DNA of 22,786 nucleotides from Bacteroidales bacterium UBA1800 (GTDB lineage: Bacteria > Bacteroidota > Bacteroidia > Bacteroidales > VadinHA17). A program made the position numbers and the translations under genes. Position 1 is the first letter of the stretch. Every line of letters starts with the position of its first letter. Positions 1 through 5,774 of this stretch are shown piece after piece. Under the pieces are notes generated by a model, which saw only the letters and a list, made by a program, of their open reading frames with translations, was not told the DNA's origin and did no database searches. The stretch spans positions 22,878 through 45,663 of the forward strand of contig DCFQ01000108.1 of NCBI GenBank assembly GCA_002319915.1, read 5' to 3'.

Positions 1-12
1 AGAAGAGATCCC

Positions 13-40
13 TCATCCCGCTTGACGGGATTCGGGATGA
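13..40. repeat. Short inverted repeat, dispersed-repeat type
   Basis: TCATCCCG (13-20) and CGGGATGA (33-40) are perfect reverse complements around a 12-base spacer. A competing hairpin, TCCCG with CGGGA (16-20 and 26-30), shares the left arm. The sequence resembles short intergenic repeats seen in many environmental Bacteroidota, but that resemblance is from memory. No coding sequence covers it. Confidence 0.5.
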
Positions 41-64
41 CAAGGCCTTTATAGTAAGCATGTG

Positions 65-101
65 AAAAGGAGGAGCGCCGTATGCCGGCGCTCCTCCTTT
101 T
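65..101. terminator. Strong symmetric hairpin, probable bidirectional terminator
   Basis: AAAAGGAGGAGCGCCG (65-80) pairs perfectly over 16 bp with CGGCGCTCCTCCTTTT (86-101) around a five-base loop (81-85). The GC-rich stem ends in an A-tract on one side and a T-tract on the other, as in rho-independent terminators that work in both directions. It most likely closes a transcript entering from the left edge and lies about 145 bases upstream of the tRNA-Glu gene. Confidence 0.75.
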
Positions 102-122
102 CCCCGCCTTCCACAAAGGGCC

Positions 123-149
123 TGTCATTCCGAGCAAAGCAAGGAATCC
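123..149. repeat. Dispersed short repeat (TGTCATTCCGAGC type)
   Basis: The stretch begins TGTCATTCCGAGCAAAGC and continues AAGGAATCC. It contains an imperfect palindrome, ATTCC with GGAAT. I recognise this as a short intergenic repeat found in many bacterial genomes; no function is known to me. Confidence 0.45.
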
Positions 150-161
150 ATATTATTTTCC

Positions 162-190
162 CTCTGTTTCTTCTCAGCGATCTCCGTGCC
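162..190. repeat. Half copy of the CACAGAG/CACGGAG repeat family
   Basis: Positions 162-190 (CTCTGTTTCTTCTCAG, then CGATCTCCGTGCC) align closely with the right arm of the repeat at 16496-16581 (CTCCGTGTCTCCTCAG, then TGATCTCTGTG). No left arm is recognisable nearby, so this is probably a decayed or solo arm. Confidence 0.5.
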
Positions 191-247
191 AGTTCTTCGC
201 ACAAAACAACAACTACCCCGTAATTGTTATTTCAACAAATACTTAAC

Positions 248-318
248 GGCGCGTTCCTCTAACGGAAGGAGACCGGTTTCTCAATCCGGAAATAGCAGTT
301 CGATCCTGCTACGCGCTA
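248..318 (+). tRNA. tRNA-Glu, anticodon CTC
   Basis: A cloverleaf of 71 bases can be folded. Acceptor GGCGCGT pairs with ACGCGCT. The D stem is CTCT/GGAG with GG in the loop. The anticodon arm CCGGT/TCCGG carries loop TTCTCAA, anticodon CTC. The variable loop has four bases, and the T arm AGCAG/CTGCT has loop TTCGATC. CCA is not encoded (discriminator A, then CAA). Two weak points are visible: the first acceptor pair is G-U, and the pair closing the anticodon loop is U-U. The short D loop and four-base variable loop suit tRNA-Glu. No convincing TAnnTTTG box lies upstream. Confidence 0.82.
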
Positions 319-358
319 CAAATAATTTAATTTCCCTTTTGGGAGGAGAAAATCAGGA

Positions 359-409
359 ATGAAGGTTCACCAGGTAAATCATATTATCCTTTCATGGGAA
401 AAGACCTGA
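359..409 (+). other. Possible 16-codon leader ORF overlapping the pdxH start
   Basis: An ATG at 359 sits about 10 bases after GGGAGGAG (341-348), the best Shine-Dalgarno-like sequence in this area. It opens a 16-residue frame (MKVHQVNHIILSWEKT) ending in TGA at 407-409. This frame overlaps the first codons of pdxH (ATG 394) in a different frame. pdxH itself has no visible ribosome binding site, so translational coupling is possible. The ORF may equally be chance. Confidence 0.25.
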
Positions 410-1005
410 AATTTTCCGGGAAAGATATTACACCCGACCCTTTTGACCAGTTTTCCCGGTGGTTTGAGGAGAGGCCTGTCCCCCGGCATGAGGAGACCGG
501 AGCGTCGGTACTGGCTACCAGCGGCCCCTCGGGGCAGCCTTCGGCAAGGATGGTACTGGTCAAGGAATTCGGGAAGGAGGGATTTGTATTCTATACGAAT
601 TACCTCAGCAGAAAAGCAAACCAGATAGCATTCAATCATTCCGGGGCGCTTTTATTCTACTGGCCCGATGTTCACAGGCAGGTGCGGATCGAAGGGCGGA
701 TTGAAAAGATACCCGAGTCCCGTTCCGTGGACTATTTCCACAAGCGTCAGCGTGAAAGTCAGCTTTCAGCCTGGGCAAGTGAACAGAGCGCTCCGGTCCC
801 CGGCCGAGCTTATCTTGAATCGAGGATGGGATCCTTCAGAACGAAATACCGTGATCACGATGTTCCCAAGCCGCCGGATTGGGGTGGCTATCTCCTTGTT
901 CCGTCATGGTTTGAGTTCTGGCAGGAAGGAGCGGACCGCCTTCATGACAGGATCTCCTATACTCTGGAGGAAAACGGGTGGAAAATTGAACGTCTGGCCC
1001 CGTAA
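394..1005 (+). CDS. pdxH: Pyridoxamine/pyridoxine 5'-phosphate oxidase
   Basis: This FMN-dependent cytosolic enzyme oxidises pyridoxine or pyridoxamine 5'-phosphate to pyridoxal 5'-phosphate, the last step of vitamin B6 synthesis and salvage. The protein has 203 residues. FMN-binding segments are visible (ARMVLVK near 51-57, FVFYTNY near 64-70, RKANQI), and the family signature near the C-terminus is intact (FEFWQEGADRLHDR), ending ERLAP. The start is ATG 394; no in-frame ATG, GTG or TTG lies upstream before the tRNA. Compared with E. coli PdxH the protein lacks the N-terminal LRREY-like lid segment. It converges on mtnP with only ten bases between the stop codons and no visible terminator. 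Family assignment is firm; the exact start is less so. Confidence 0.95.
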   Translation: MGKDLKFSGKDITPDPFDQFSRWFEERPVPRHEETGASVLATSGPSGQPSARMVLVKEFGKEGFVFYTNYLSRKANQIAFNHSGALLFYWPDVHRQVRIEGRIEKIPESRSVDYFHKRQRESQLSAWASEQSAPVPGRAYLESRMGSFRTKYRDHDVPKPPDWGGYLLVPSWFEFWQEGADRLHDRISYTLEENGWKIERLAP

Positions 1006-1015
1006 ACTTGCAGTA

Positions 1016-1762
1016 CTATATTTCCTTGATGACTTCCAGCAAAAGTTTCAGCACCCTTCCGACATTATCCCGGAAAACCCCGATGACCTCTTCCCACGAT
1101 ACCGGTGACTCATTCTCCTTCCAGCTGTCAAAGTCGGTGCTCATGGCAACCACCGCATAAGGTATAGCGAGCTCATTTGCCAGGATCGCTTCCGGAGCTA
1201 TCGACATATTGATAATGTCTGCCCCCCAGGCCCTGAACATTTTTGATTCAGCCCTGGTCGAAAAACGCGGACCCTCGATGGTTATTACGGTGCCTTTTTC
1301 ATGGAACCTTAAGCCTTCCTTTCTTGCCGTGGATATCAGCAGGTCCCGCAGCCTGGCATCGAATGGATCGGCCATTGGAGTGTGGCGCATGGTGCCGGGT
1401 TCAAATGAATCGAAAAAAGTCACCCTCCTGCGCCTGGTAAAATCAATGAACTGGTCGGGAAATACCAGGTCGCCCCGTCCGATTTCGTCCCTCAGGCTTC
1501 CGCAGGCAGTCGTGGCAAGTATATGAGTGCACCCGGCTTCTTTCAGGGCGTAAATATTAGCGGGGTTATTCACCCCGGTCGGGGGAATTGTATGATCGCG
1601 ACCATGCCTCGACAGGATCAGAACATCTCTGCCCCCGACAGTTCCTGAAAGAAGAGGAGATGACGGTTTTCCGTAGGGAGTATCAACAATCTTTTCATGC
1701 GGAGACTGCAGGATACCCGGATCTTCGAGTCCTGAACCACCGATAATGGCTACCCTGGTCAT
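1016..1762 (-). CDS. mtnP: S-methyl-5'-thioadenosine phosphorylase
   Basis: The enzyme would cleave 5'-methylthioadenosine (and probably 5'-deoxyadenosine) with phosphate, giving adenine and the 5-substituted ribose 1-phosphate. The 248-residue protein is full length for the PNP/MTAP family. It shows the N-terminal phosphate loop GGSGLED (8-14), SRHGRDHTIPP (51-61), the TTACGSLRDEI segment (84-94), IEGPRFSTRAE (162-172), the substrate methionine region NMS (185-187) and the purine-contact segment STDFDSW (208-214). The two aspartates in TDFD are the residues that favour 6-aminopurines over 6-oxopurines in MTAP enzymes. Its ATG overlaps the stop of the upstream aldolase gene by four bases (ATGA), so the two are translationally coupled. 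It is the last gene of a three-gene operon with mtnA. Confidence 0.93.
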   Translation of the reverse strand: MTRVAIIGGSGLEDPGILQSPHEKIVDTPYGKPSSPLLSGTVGGRDVLILSRHGRDHTIPPTGVNNPANIYALKEAGCTHILATTACGSLRDEIGRGDLVFPDQFIDFTRRRRVTFFDSFEPGTMRHTPMADPFDARLRDLLISTARKEGLRFHEKGTVITIEGPRFSTRAESKMFRAWGADIINMSIAPEAILANELAIPYAVVAMSTDFDSWKENESPVSWEEVIGVFRDNVGRVLKLLLEVIKEI

Positions 1763-2361
1763 CCCTCTTTCCTGAGATACTGCATAAGGACATTCACGGC
1801 TTCATCCATATCGTGGCCGAAGGTCAGAATACCTGCCCTGTCGCCGGCCATAATGATGATTCGCTTCTCAAAGACGTCTGATTCGCTGAAGAGCCTGAAT
1901 ACATCCCTTGCCAGTCCCGGGGTCCCGTAATCCATTGAAGGATTTGTGGTCGGCACCTTGTATATGAGCTCATTCCAGAGGTCGATGCTGTGAACATGAA
2001 TCACGGCGTTGGCTCCCGGATCAGCGAGATATATCGCGGCATGAGTGAGCGATTCCGAGGATGCTTTCAGAGGGCCTATGCACTGAACCGCATTATCGTC
2101 GATATTGAATGAACTGACCTTCACGTAATGGCCAGGTTCGAGCTCAGGGATCTCGCCCGTGGCGGAACCTGTGATAATGAACTGGTTCCCGCCCCTGATC
2201 CTCATGCTGATGTTGCCGAATCCCACGCCATTTTCGTAAGCACCGATGAGGTCCATGTTGTAAAGGATCTCCCTCCAGTAATTGATAATTTCATATTGTT
2301 CATCCGAAATCACGGGCCCCGACTGACTCCAATGACAATTGAATTTTACTACCCCTTCCAT
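1759..2361 (-). CDS. Class II aldolase/adducin family protein, probable 5-(methylthio)ribulose-1-phosphate aldolase
   Basis: This 200-residue protein belongs to the zinc-dependent class II aldolase/adducin fold (PF00596). Visible motifs are GNIS (49-52), the SSE segment with the catalytic glutamate (101-103), the metal-binding pair HVH (122-124) and DYGTPGLA (144-151). The third metal-ligand region reads MAGDRAGILTFG (171-182), with Asp174 where relatives usually carry His. Lying between mtnA and mtnP (two-base gap upstream, four-base overlap downstream), it most likely splits 5-(methylthio)ribulose 1-phosphate or 5-deoxyribulose 1-phosphate into DHAP and an aldehyde. MtnB dehydratase has the same fold and is the main alternative, but no mtnD, mtnC or mtnW/X partner is present here. 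The fold is firm; the reaction is inferred from context. Confidence 0.82.
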   Translation of the reverse strand: MEGVVKFNCHWSQSGPVISDEQYEIINYWREILYNMDLIGAYENGVGFGNISMRIRGGNQFIITGSATGEIPELEPGHYVKVSSFNIDDNAVQCIGPLKASSESLTHAAIYLADPGANAVIHVHSIDLWNELIYKVPTTNPSMDYGTPGLARDVFRLFSESDVFEKRIIIMAGDRAGILTFGHDMDEAVNVLMQYLRKEG

Positions 2362-2363
2362 TG

Positions 2364-3473
2364 TTAATTTGATTTATCTGAAAACAACTTTTTAATTTCT
2401 GATTCTTTTGCCCTGCAGACGCCTTTTTCCGTTATCAGTCCGGTTATCAGCCGTGCAGGTGTTATGTCAAATCCCCAGTTGCCTGCCTTTGCATCCAAAG
2501 GACAGATGGTGACAGAGACCAGCTTCCCTTCCGACATCCCGGTGACGGACGTAACCTCGGACGGGTCCCTTTCTTCGACAGGGATCTCATTCAGGCCGTC
2601 ATGTACCGTAAGGTCGATTGATGATGTAGGGAGGGCGGCATAGAACGGTATCTTGTTGTCTTTGGCCGCGAGCGCTTTGAGGTAGGTTCCGATCTTGTTG
2701 GCGACATCCCCGGAAGCTGATGTCCTGTCACTGCCCACAAGGACGATGTCGACCATGCCTTTCTGCATCAGGTGACCGCCGGTATTGTCTGAGATGAGGG
2801 TGTATGGAACCCCCTGTTTGCCAAGCTCCCATGCTGTCAGGCGTGATCCCTGGTTCCTGGGCCGGGTCTCATCTACCCATACATGGACCGGGATCCCCAT
2901 GCTGTGGGCAAGGTAAACCGGGGCGGTGGCAGTTCCCCAATCAATGCATGCCAGCCATCCGGCATTGCAGTGTGTGAGGATATTGACCGGGGCGCCCTGT
3001 TTTGCCGCGCTGATCTCCTCAATGATCTTCAGTCCGTGCTCTCCTATTTTCCGGCAATTCTCAACTTCATCCTCACATATCCCGAGAGCGGCATTGAGTG
3101 CAGTGTGTGATACTTCCTCCCTGCCGGTAATGTTTTCAATCTTCCTGAATACCTTGTTGACGGCGGCAGACAGGTTAACCGCTGTGGGACGGCATGAAGA
3201 CAAATAGCGTGCGGCATTTGAAAGATGATCGTGTATATCAGTACGCGATGTAATCTCAAGAGTTGCGAGGTACATCCCGAATGCTCCTGCAGCCCCGATC
3301 AGAGGGGCCCCCCGCACAGTCATCTCCCTGATGGCGTTGTAGACATCTTCGACAGAGCTCAGCTCCCTGATCCCGAAGACAAACGGAAGCTTCTCCTGGT
3401 CGATCACCCGGATGATGCCATTGTCGTTTTCATCGAGCCAAATGCTCCGGTAACTTTTTCCGTCTATAAGCAT
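2364..3473 (-). CDS. mtnA: S-methyl-5-thioribose-1-phosphate isomerase
   Basis: The enzyme isomerises 5-methylthioribose 1-phosphate to 5-methylthioribulose 1-phosphate; related enzymes also accept 5-deoxyribose 1-phosphate. The 369-residue protein is full length and belongs to the eIF2B-like family. It shows RGAP (54-57), the catalytic cysteine in NILTHCNAGWLA (Cys169), DETRPRNQGSRLTAWEL (201-217), SDNTGGHLM (228-236) and the catalytic aspartate in GSDRTSASGDVANKIGTY (Asp249). It is the first gene of the minus-strand operon and ends two bases before the aldolase start. A TAnnTTTG-like box lies about 36 bases upstream of the start, and a TetR gene is divergent from it. Identification is firm. 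Confidence 0.96.
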   Translation of the reverse strand: MLIDGKSYRSIWLDENDNGIIRVIDQEKLPFVFGIRELSSVEDVYNAIREMTVRGAPLIGAAGAFGMYLATLEITSRTDIHDHLSNAARYLSSCRPTAVNLSAAVNKVFRKIENITGREEVSHTALNAALGICEDEVENCRKIGEHGLKIIEEISAAKQGAPVNILTHCNAGWLACIDWGTATAPVYLAHSMGIPVHVWVDETRPRNQGSRLTAWELGKQGVPYTLISDNTGGHLMQKGMVDIVLVGSDRTSASGDVANKIGTYLKALAAKDNKIPFYAALPTSSIDLTVHDGLNEIPVEERDPSEVTSVTGMSEGKLVSVTICPLDAKAGNWGFDITPARLITGLITEKGVCRAKESEIKKLFSDKSN

Positions 3474-3508
3474 AACAGTGTTCTTTTCCCTCCGGACGGT
3501 GTGAGTAC

Positions 3509-3516
3509 CAAAAATA
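3509..3516 (-). promoter_or_regulatory. Candidate -7 box of the mtnA operon promoter
   Basis: On the minus strand this reads TATTTTTG, matching the Bacteroidota TAnnTTTG core. It lies about 36 bases upstream of the mtnA start, giving a short leader. No clear -33 TTTG box is seen at the expected distance, so the call is tentative. Confidence 0.4.
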
Positions 3517-3575
3517 CAAAATTTACAGGTATCTTTTCTTAATTTACTTTCAGCGGATAAACATCTGCAACCTGC

Positions 3576-3608
3576 TAATTCTTCGAATTATCGACCAATT
3601 CATTCGAT
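3576..3608. promoter_or_regulatory. Candidate TetR operator palindromes
   Basis: Two inverted repeats lie back to back between the divergent mtnA and tetR genes. TAATTC (3576-3581) pairs with GAATTA (3585-3590) around three bases. ATCGA (3590-3594) pairs with TCGAT (3604-3608) around nine bases. The second ends two bases before the -33 element of tetR (3611-3615). TetR-family proteins usually bind such palindromes next to their own promoter, so these are candidate operators; binding is inferred only from position. Confidence 0.45.
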
Positions 3609-3610
3609 AT

Positions 3611-3642
3611 TTTTGACAGGTTTAGCAAAAGTTGTAACTTTG
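3611..3642 (+). promoter_or_regulatory. Bacteroidota-type promoter of the TetR gene
   Basis: TTTTG at 3611-3615 and TAACTTTG at 3635-3642 are separated by 19 bases, matching the Bacteroidota sigma-ABfr consensus (-33 TTTG, -7 TAnnTTTG). Transcription would start near 3649, about 29 bases before the tetR ATG. This is the best-formed promoter in the window. Confidence 0.75.
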
Positions 3643-3677
3643 CATCAGATTATTTCTGACAATCCGGGAATTCGCAC

Positions 3678-4256
3678 ATGATTAATAAAGAAGAGTTTAG
3701 AAAGAAGATTATAATTTCGTCGGGGCAGATCTTCAGACGATTCGGGTTCCGGAAGACCACGATGGATGAGATAGCCAGGGCCCTCAAAATTGGCAAAAGT
3801 TCAATTTACTATTATTTTGCCAGCAAGGAGGAGATATTTGAAGAGGTGGTACTCTATGAGGCCAATGTGCTTAGGAATGAGCTTACTACAGCGATTAAAT
3901 CGGTCGAATCGCCGGTCGACAAGATGCGGAATTATGTTTTTGTACGGATGAAGGCGTTCGAAAAACTTGCAAATTACTACAACGCAATCTTTGACAAGAA
4001 TCTCGATCACTTTGATTTCATTGAAACCGTCAGGGAGAAGTACGACCGGGAGGAACTTGCGATCCTGCGACTTATCCTTTATGACGGCGCAAGGAAGAAA
4101 GTCTTCAATGTATCGAACAGCGAGTACACTGCCCTGGCTATCCAGACTACCCTGAAAGGTCTTGAGGTGCCGCTATTCTGGAAGAAGAAGGAGCTCAATA
4201 TCGAAGAGAGGCTGAACGCCATCCTTGATGTCCTCTTCTATGGTATTGTTAAATAA
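3678..4256 (+). CDS. TetR/AcrR family transcriptional regulator
   Basis: This is a 192-residue one-component repressor-type regulator. The N-terminal DNA-binding domain covers about residues 1-55. FRRFGFRKTTMDEIARAL forms the first part, and the helix-turn-helix continues through KIGKSSIYYYFASKEEIF (38-55), the classic TetR pattern. The rest is a helical ligand-binding and dimerisation domain without recognisable ligand specificity. It is divergent from the mtnA operon, with palindromes and its own promoter in the shared region. Autoregulation, and possibly control of the salvage operon, is therefore likely but not proven. Many Bacteroidota TetR proteins of this type regulate lipid or efflux genes elsewhere, so the target remains open. 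Confidence 0.9.
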   Translation: MINKEEFRKKIIISSGQIFRRFGFRKTTMDEIARALKIGKSSIYYYFASKEEIFEEVVLYEANVLRNELTTAIKSVESPVDKMRNYVFVRMKAFEKLANYYNAIFDKNLDHFDFIETVREKYDREELAILRLILYDGARKKVFNVSNSEYTALAIQTTLKGLEVPLFWKKKELNIEERLNAILDVLFYGIVK

Positions 4257-4409
4257 TTAACAATAAAACTGTTCCTAGCCCCTTTGTCCGACCGGGCTGC
4301 TCTTTTTTACCGGCCTGATTTGCTCGCTGCTCATCGGCCCCCAATCCGCCTGTTAATTCCGCCCCCTATCCCTTGCTCGTTTCGCCCCCCATCCCCCTGG
4401 CCCGTTTCG

Positions 4410-4512
4410 CCCCCCATCCCCCCTGAAGGGGGGCTTGAAATGTGCACTTTATTCTGCTTTCAGAGAAGTCATAATTGTACAGCAATTCCCCCCTTCAGGG
4501 GGGCCAGGGGGG
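4410..4512. repeat. C/G-rich inverted repeat element
   Basis: The left arm ends in CCCCCCTGAAGGGGGG (4418-4433), itself a hairpin with loop TGAA. The right arm begins CCCCCCTTCAGGGGGG (4488-4503), its exact reverse complement. The arms extend outward into C-rich (left) and G-rich (right) sequence. They enclose about 54 bases starting CTTGAAATGTGCAC. Related right-hand ends occur at 4745-4770 and 12808-12827. Confidence 0.7.
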
Positions 4513-4552
4513 CCAAAGGGGTCAACCGAGATGTATCAAAAGGCAAAATCCA

Positions 4553-4671
4553 TTAACCGCAAAGGGCGCAAATCCAAATAGCTACCGGGATTCCGCAAAG
4601 CTCGCAAAGAGAATAAATTCAGCGAATTACCTTTGCATACTTTGCGTGAACTTGGCGTTCTTTGCGGTTAA
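4553..4671. repeat. Inverted repeat of the AACCGCAAAG family, copy A
   Basis: TTAACCGCAAAG (4553-4564) and CTTTGCGGTTAA (4660-4671) are perfect 12-base terminal arms. Inside, the arms continue as spaced GCAAA/TTTGC motifs (for example CCGCAAAGCTCGCAAAG and CTTTGCATACTTTGCG), giving a long imperfect hairpin. A second copy lies at 12631-12765, directly supporting a dispersed family. Confidence 0.7.
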
Positions 4672-4699
4672 ATCAGACTTTTGATTCAGCCTCTAAAAC

Positions 4700-4770
4700 G
4701 TGCACAGAATGCTTCTTTAAAAAAAGTCATAGCTGTATCGCAATTCCCCCCTTCAGGGTGTCAGGGGGTC
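4700..4770. repeat. Diverged direct copy of the C/G-rich element's inner part
   Basis: GTGCACAGAATGCTTCTTT, then AAGTCATAGCTGTATCGCAA, then TTCCCCCCTTCAGGG parallels the segment at 4442-4500 (GTGCACTTTATTCTGCTTTC, AAGTCATAATTGTACAGCAA, TTCCCCCCTTCAGGG). Order and spacing are preserved, with substitutions and small indels. The left C-rich arm is missing. Confidence 0.6.
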
Positions 4771-4837
4771 CATTAGGTAATGGGGGCCGATGGAGTGGGT
4801 ATATTCAACCGTGTCGCGAGGATCAGTCCGGCGGGGG

Positions 4838-5644
4838 TTATCTTTTAATGACAGCTCTCTTTTTCTGTTTCAGGCTGATGTAGAGCCAGATGAATCCTAC
4901 GATTATGAATGGGATGCTGAGCAACTGGCCCATGTTGAGAGTCATTTTTGTTTCGAAGGCAACCTGGGGCTCCTTAAGGAATTCGATGAAGAACCGGGCT
5001 GTGAATACCAGGATAAGCAGAAGGCTGATCAGCAAACCCTGGATATGTTCGCCCTTTTTCCTCCAGTAGAGCCAGAAGAGGAGGAAGAAGATCAAAAGGT
5101 ATGAAAGGCCTTCATAGATCTGTGTCGGATGCTTCGGTACTGTTTCTCCGTTCCTGATGAAAACAAATGCCCATGGCACCGTAGTTTCCACACCATAGAT
5201 CTCGGAATTCATAAGGTTGCCCATTCTTATGAAGAATCCTGACAGGGCAACGACTATTGCGATCCGGTCGATTATCCAGGTATACTCCTTCTTTTCTTTC
5301 CTAACAAAAAACCATAGAGCTAACAGGATGCCAATGGCGGCTCCGTGACTTGCAAGCCCGCCGTGCCAGATCTTGAGGATCTCGAGAGGGTGGCTCAGGT
5401 AGTAGCCGGGTTCATAAAAGAGGCAGTGCCCCAGGCGGGCGCCGACGATAACGCCTATTGCCATATAGACTGTGAGCCTGTCAAGGACACCTTCCTTCAG
5501 GTTTTCGTTCCTGAAGATCCTGTTCATTATTATATATCCGAACAGGAATGAAGAGGCAAAAAGCAACCCGTACCATCTCACAGCGAAAGAACCTATCCTG
5601 AAGATCTCGGGATTGACATCCCAGCGAATAACCAGTAAATGCAT
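4838..5644 (-). CDS. lgt: Phosphatidylglycerol:prolipoprotein diacylglyceryl transferase
   Basis: Lgt is an inner-membrane enzyme that transfers diacylglycerol from phosphatidylglycerol to the lipobox cysteine of prolipoproteins, the first step of lipoprotein maturation. The 268-residue protein has about seven hydrophobic segments. It keeps the essential histidine region GGLASHG (His100), the Lgt signature with GFFIRMGNLMNSEIYG (136-151), HPTQIYE (172-178) and the C-terminal TARFFIEFLKEPQ with conserved Arg and Glu. It starts at ATG 5644 and ends in a basic tail. A TAnnTTTG box lies 21-28 bases upstream. It is divergent from a lipoprotein gene, one of its probable substrates. Confidence 0.96.
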   Translation of the reverse strand: MHLLVIRWDVNPEIFRIGSFAVRWYGLLFASSFLFGYIIMNRIFRNENLKEGVLDRLTVYMAIGVIVGARLGHCLFYEPGYYLSHPLEILKIWHGGLASHGAAIGILLALWFFVRKEKKEYTWIIDRIAIVVALSGFFIRMGNLMNSEIYGVETTVPWAFVFIRNGETVPKHPTQIYEGLSYLLIFFLLFWLYWRKKGEHIQGLLISLLLILVFTARFFIEFLKEPQVAFETKMTLNMGQLLSIPFIIVGFIWLYISLKQKKRAVIKR

Positions 5645-5664
5645 AATAATGAGTTAATAATTGC

Positions 5665-5672
5665 CAAATGTA
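5665..5672 (-). promoter_or_regulatory. Candidate -7 box of the lgt promoter
   Basis: The minus strand reads TACATTTG, a match to TAnnTTTG, about 21 bases upstream of the lgt start. A GCTTTC segment at roughly the -33 distance is only a partial match. The divergent lipoprotein gene has its own box about 75 bases away. Confidence 0.5.
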
Positions 5673-5744
5673 GGAAATATTATAATGGGAGAAAGCAGAT
5701 AGGGCCCCTTTTTGCCTTGAATGCATCCGTTTCCCAAAAAAATG

Positions 5745-5752
5745 TAAGTTTG
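5745..5752 (+). promoter_or_regulatory. Candidate -7 box of the Ig-like lipoprotein gene
   Basis: TAAGTTTG matches the Bacteroidota -7 core TAnnTTTG and ends 22 bases before the ATG at 5775. The -33 element is weak. Transcription would start near 5759. Confidence 0.5.
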
Positions 5753-5774
5753 TAATCTGTTTATAAAAAGACTG

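Larger units (their letters stand above)
4257..4837. other. Non-coding repeat cluster between tetR and lgt
   Basis: These 581 bases hold no convincing gene. From left to right they contain a C-rich stretch (TTTCGCCCCCCATCCCCCTG, nearly repeated at 4381 and 4406), a large C/G inverted repeat (4410-4512), a GCAAAG-type inverted repeat (4553-4671) and a diverged partial copy of the C-rich element (4700-4770). The short open frames crossing this region consist of repeat sequence and are not likely to be translated. Confidence 0.8.

Noticed and set aside
4284..4684. Open frames of 90 and 69 codons in the region after tetR
   Set aside because: They are built from C/G-rich and GCAAAG repeats, show no protein family pattern and have no promoter or ribosome binding site.
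4257..4837. CRISPR array
   Set aside because: The repeats are inverted and of unequal spacing, not regular direct repeats with unique spacers, and no cas gene is present.
4790..5104. Acidic 104-codon plus-strand frame
   Set aside because: It is antisense to the C-terminal part of lgt, which has clear family motifs; the acidic bias mirrors lgt codons.
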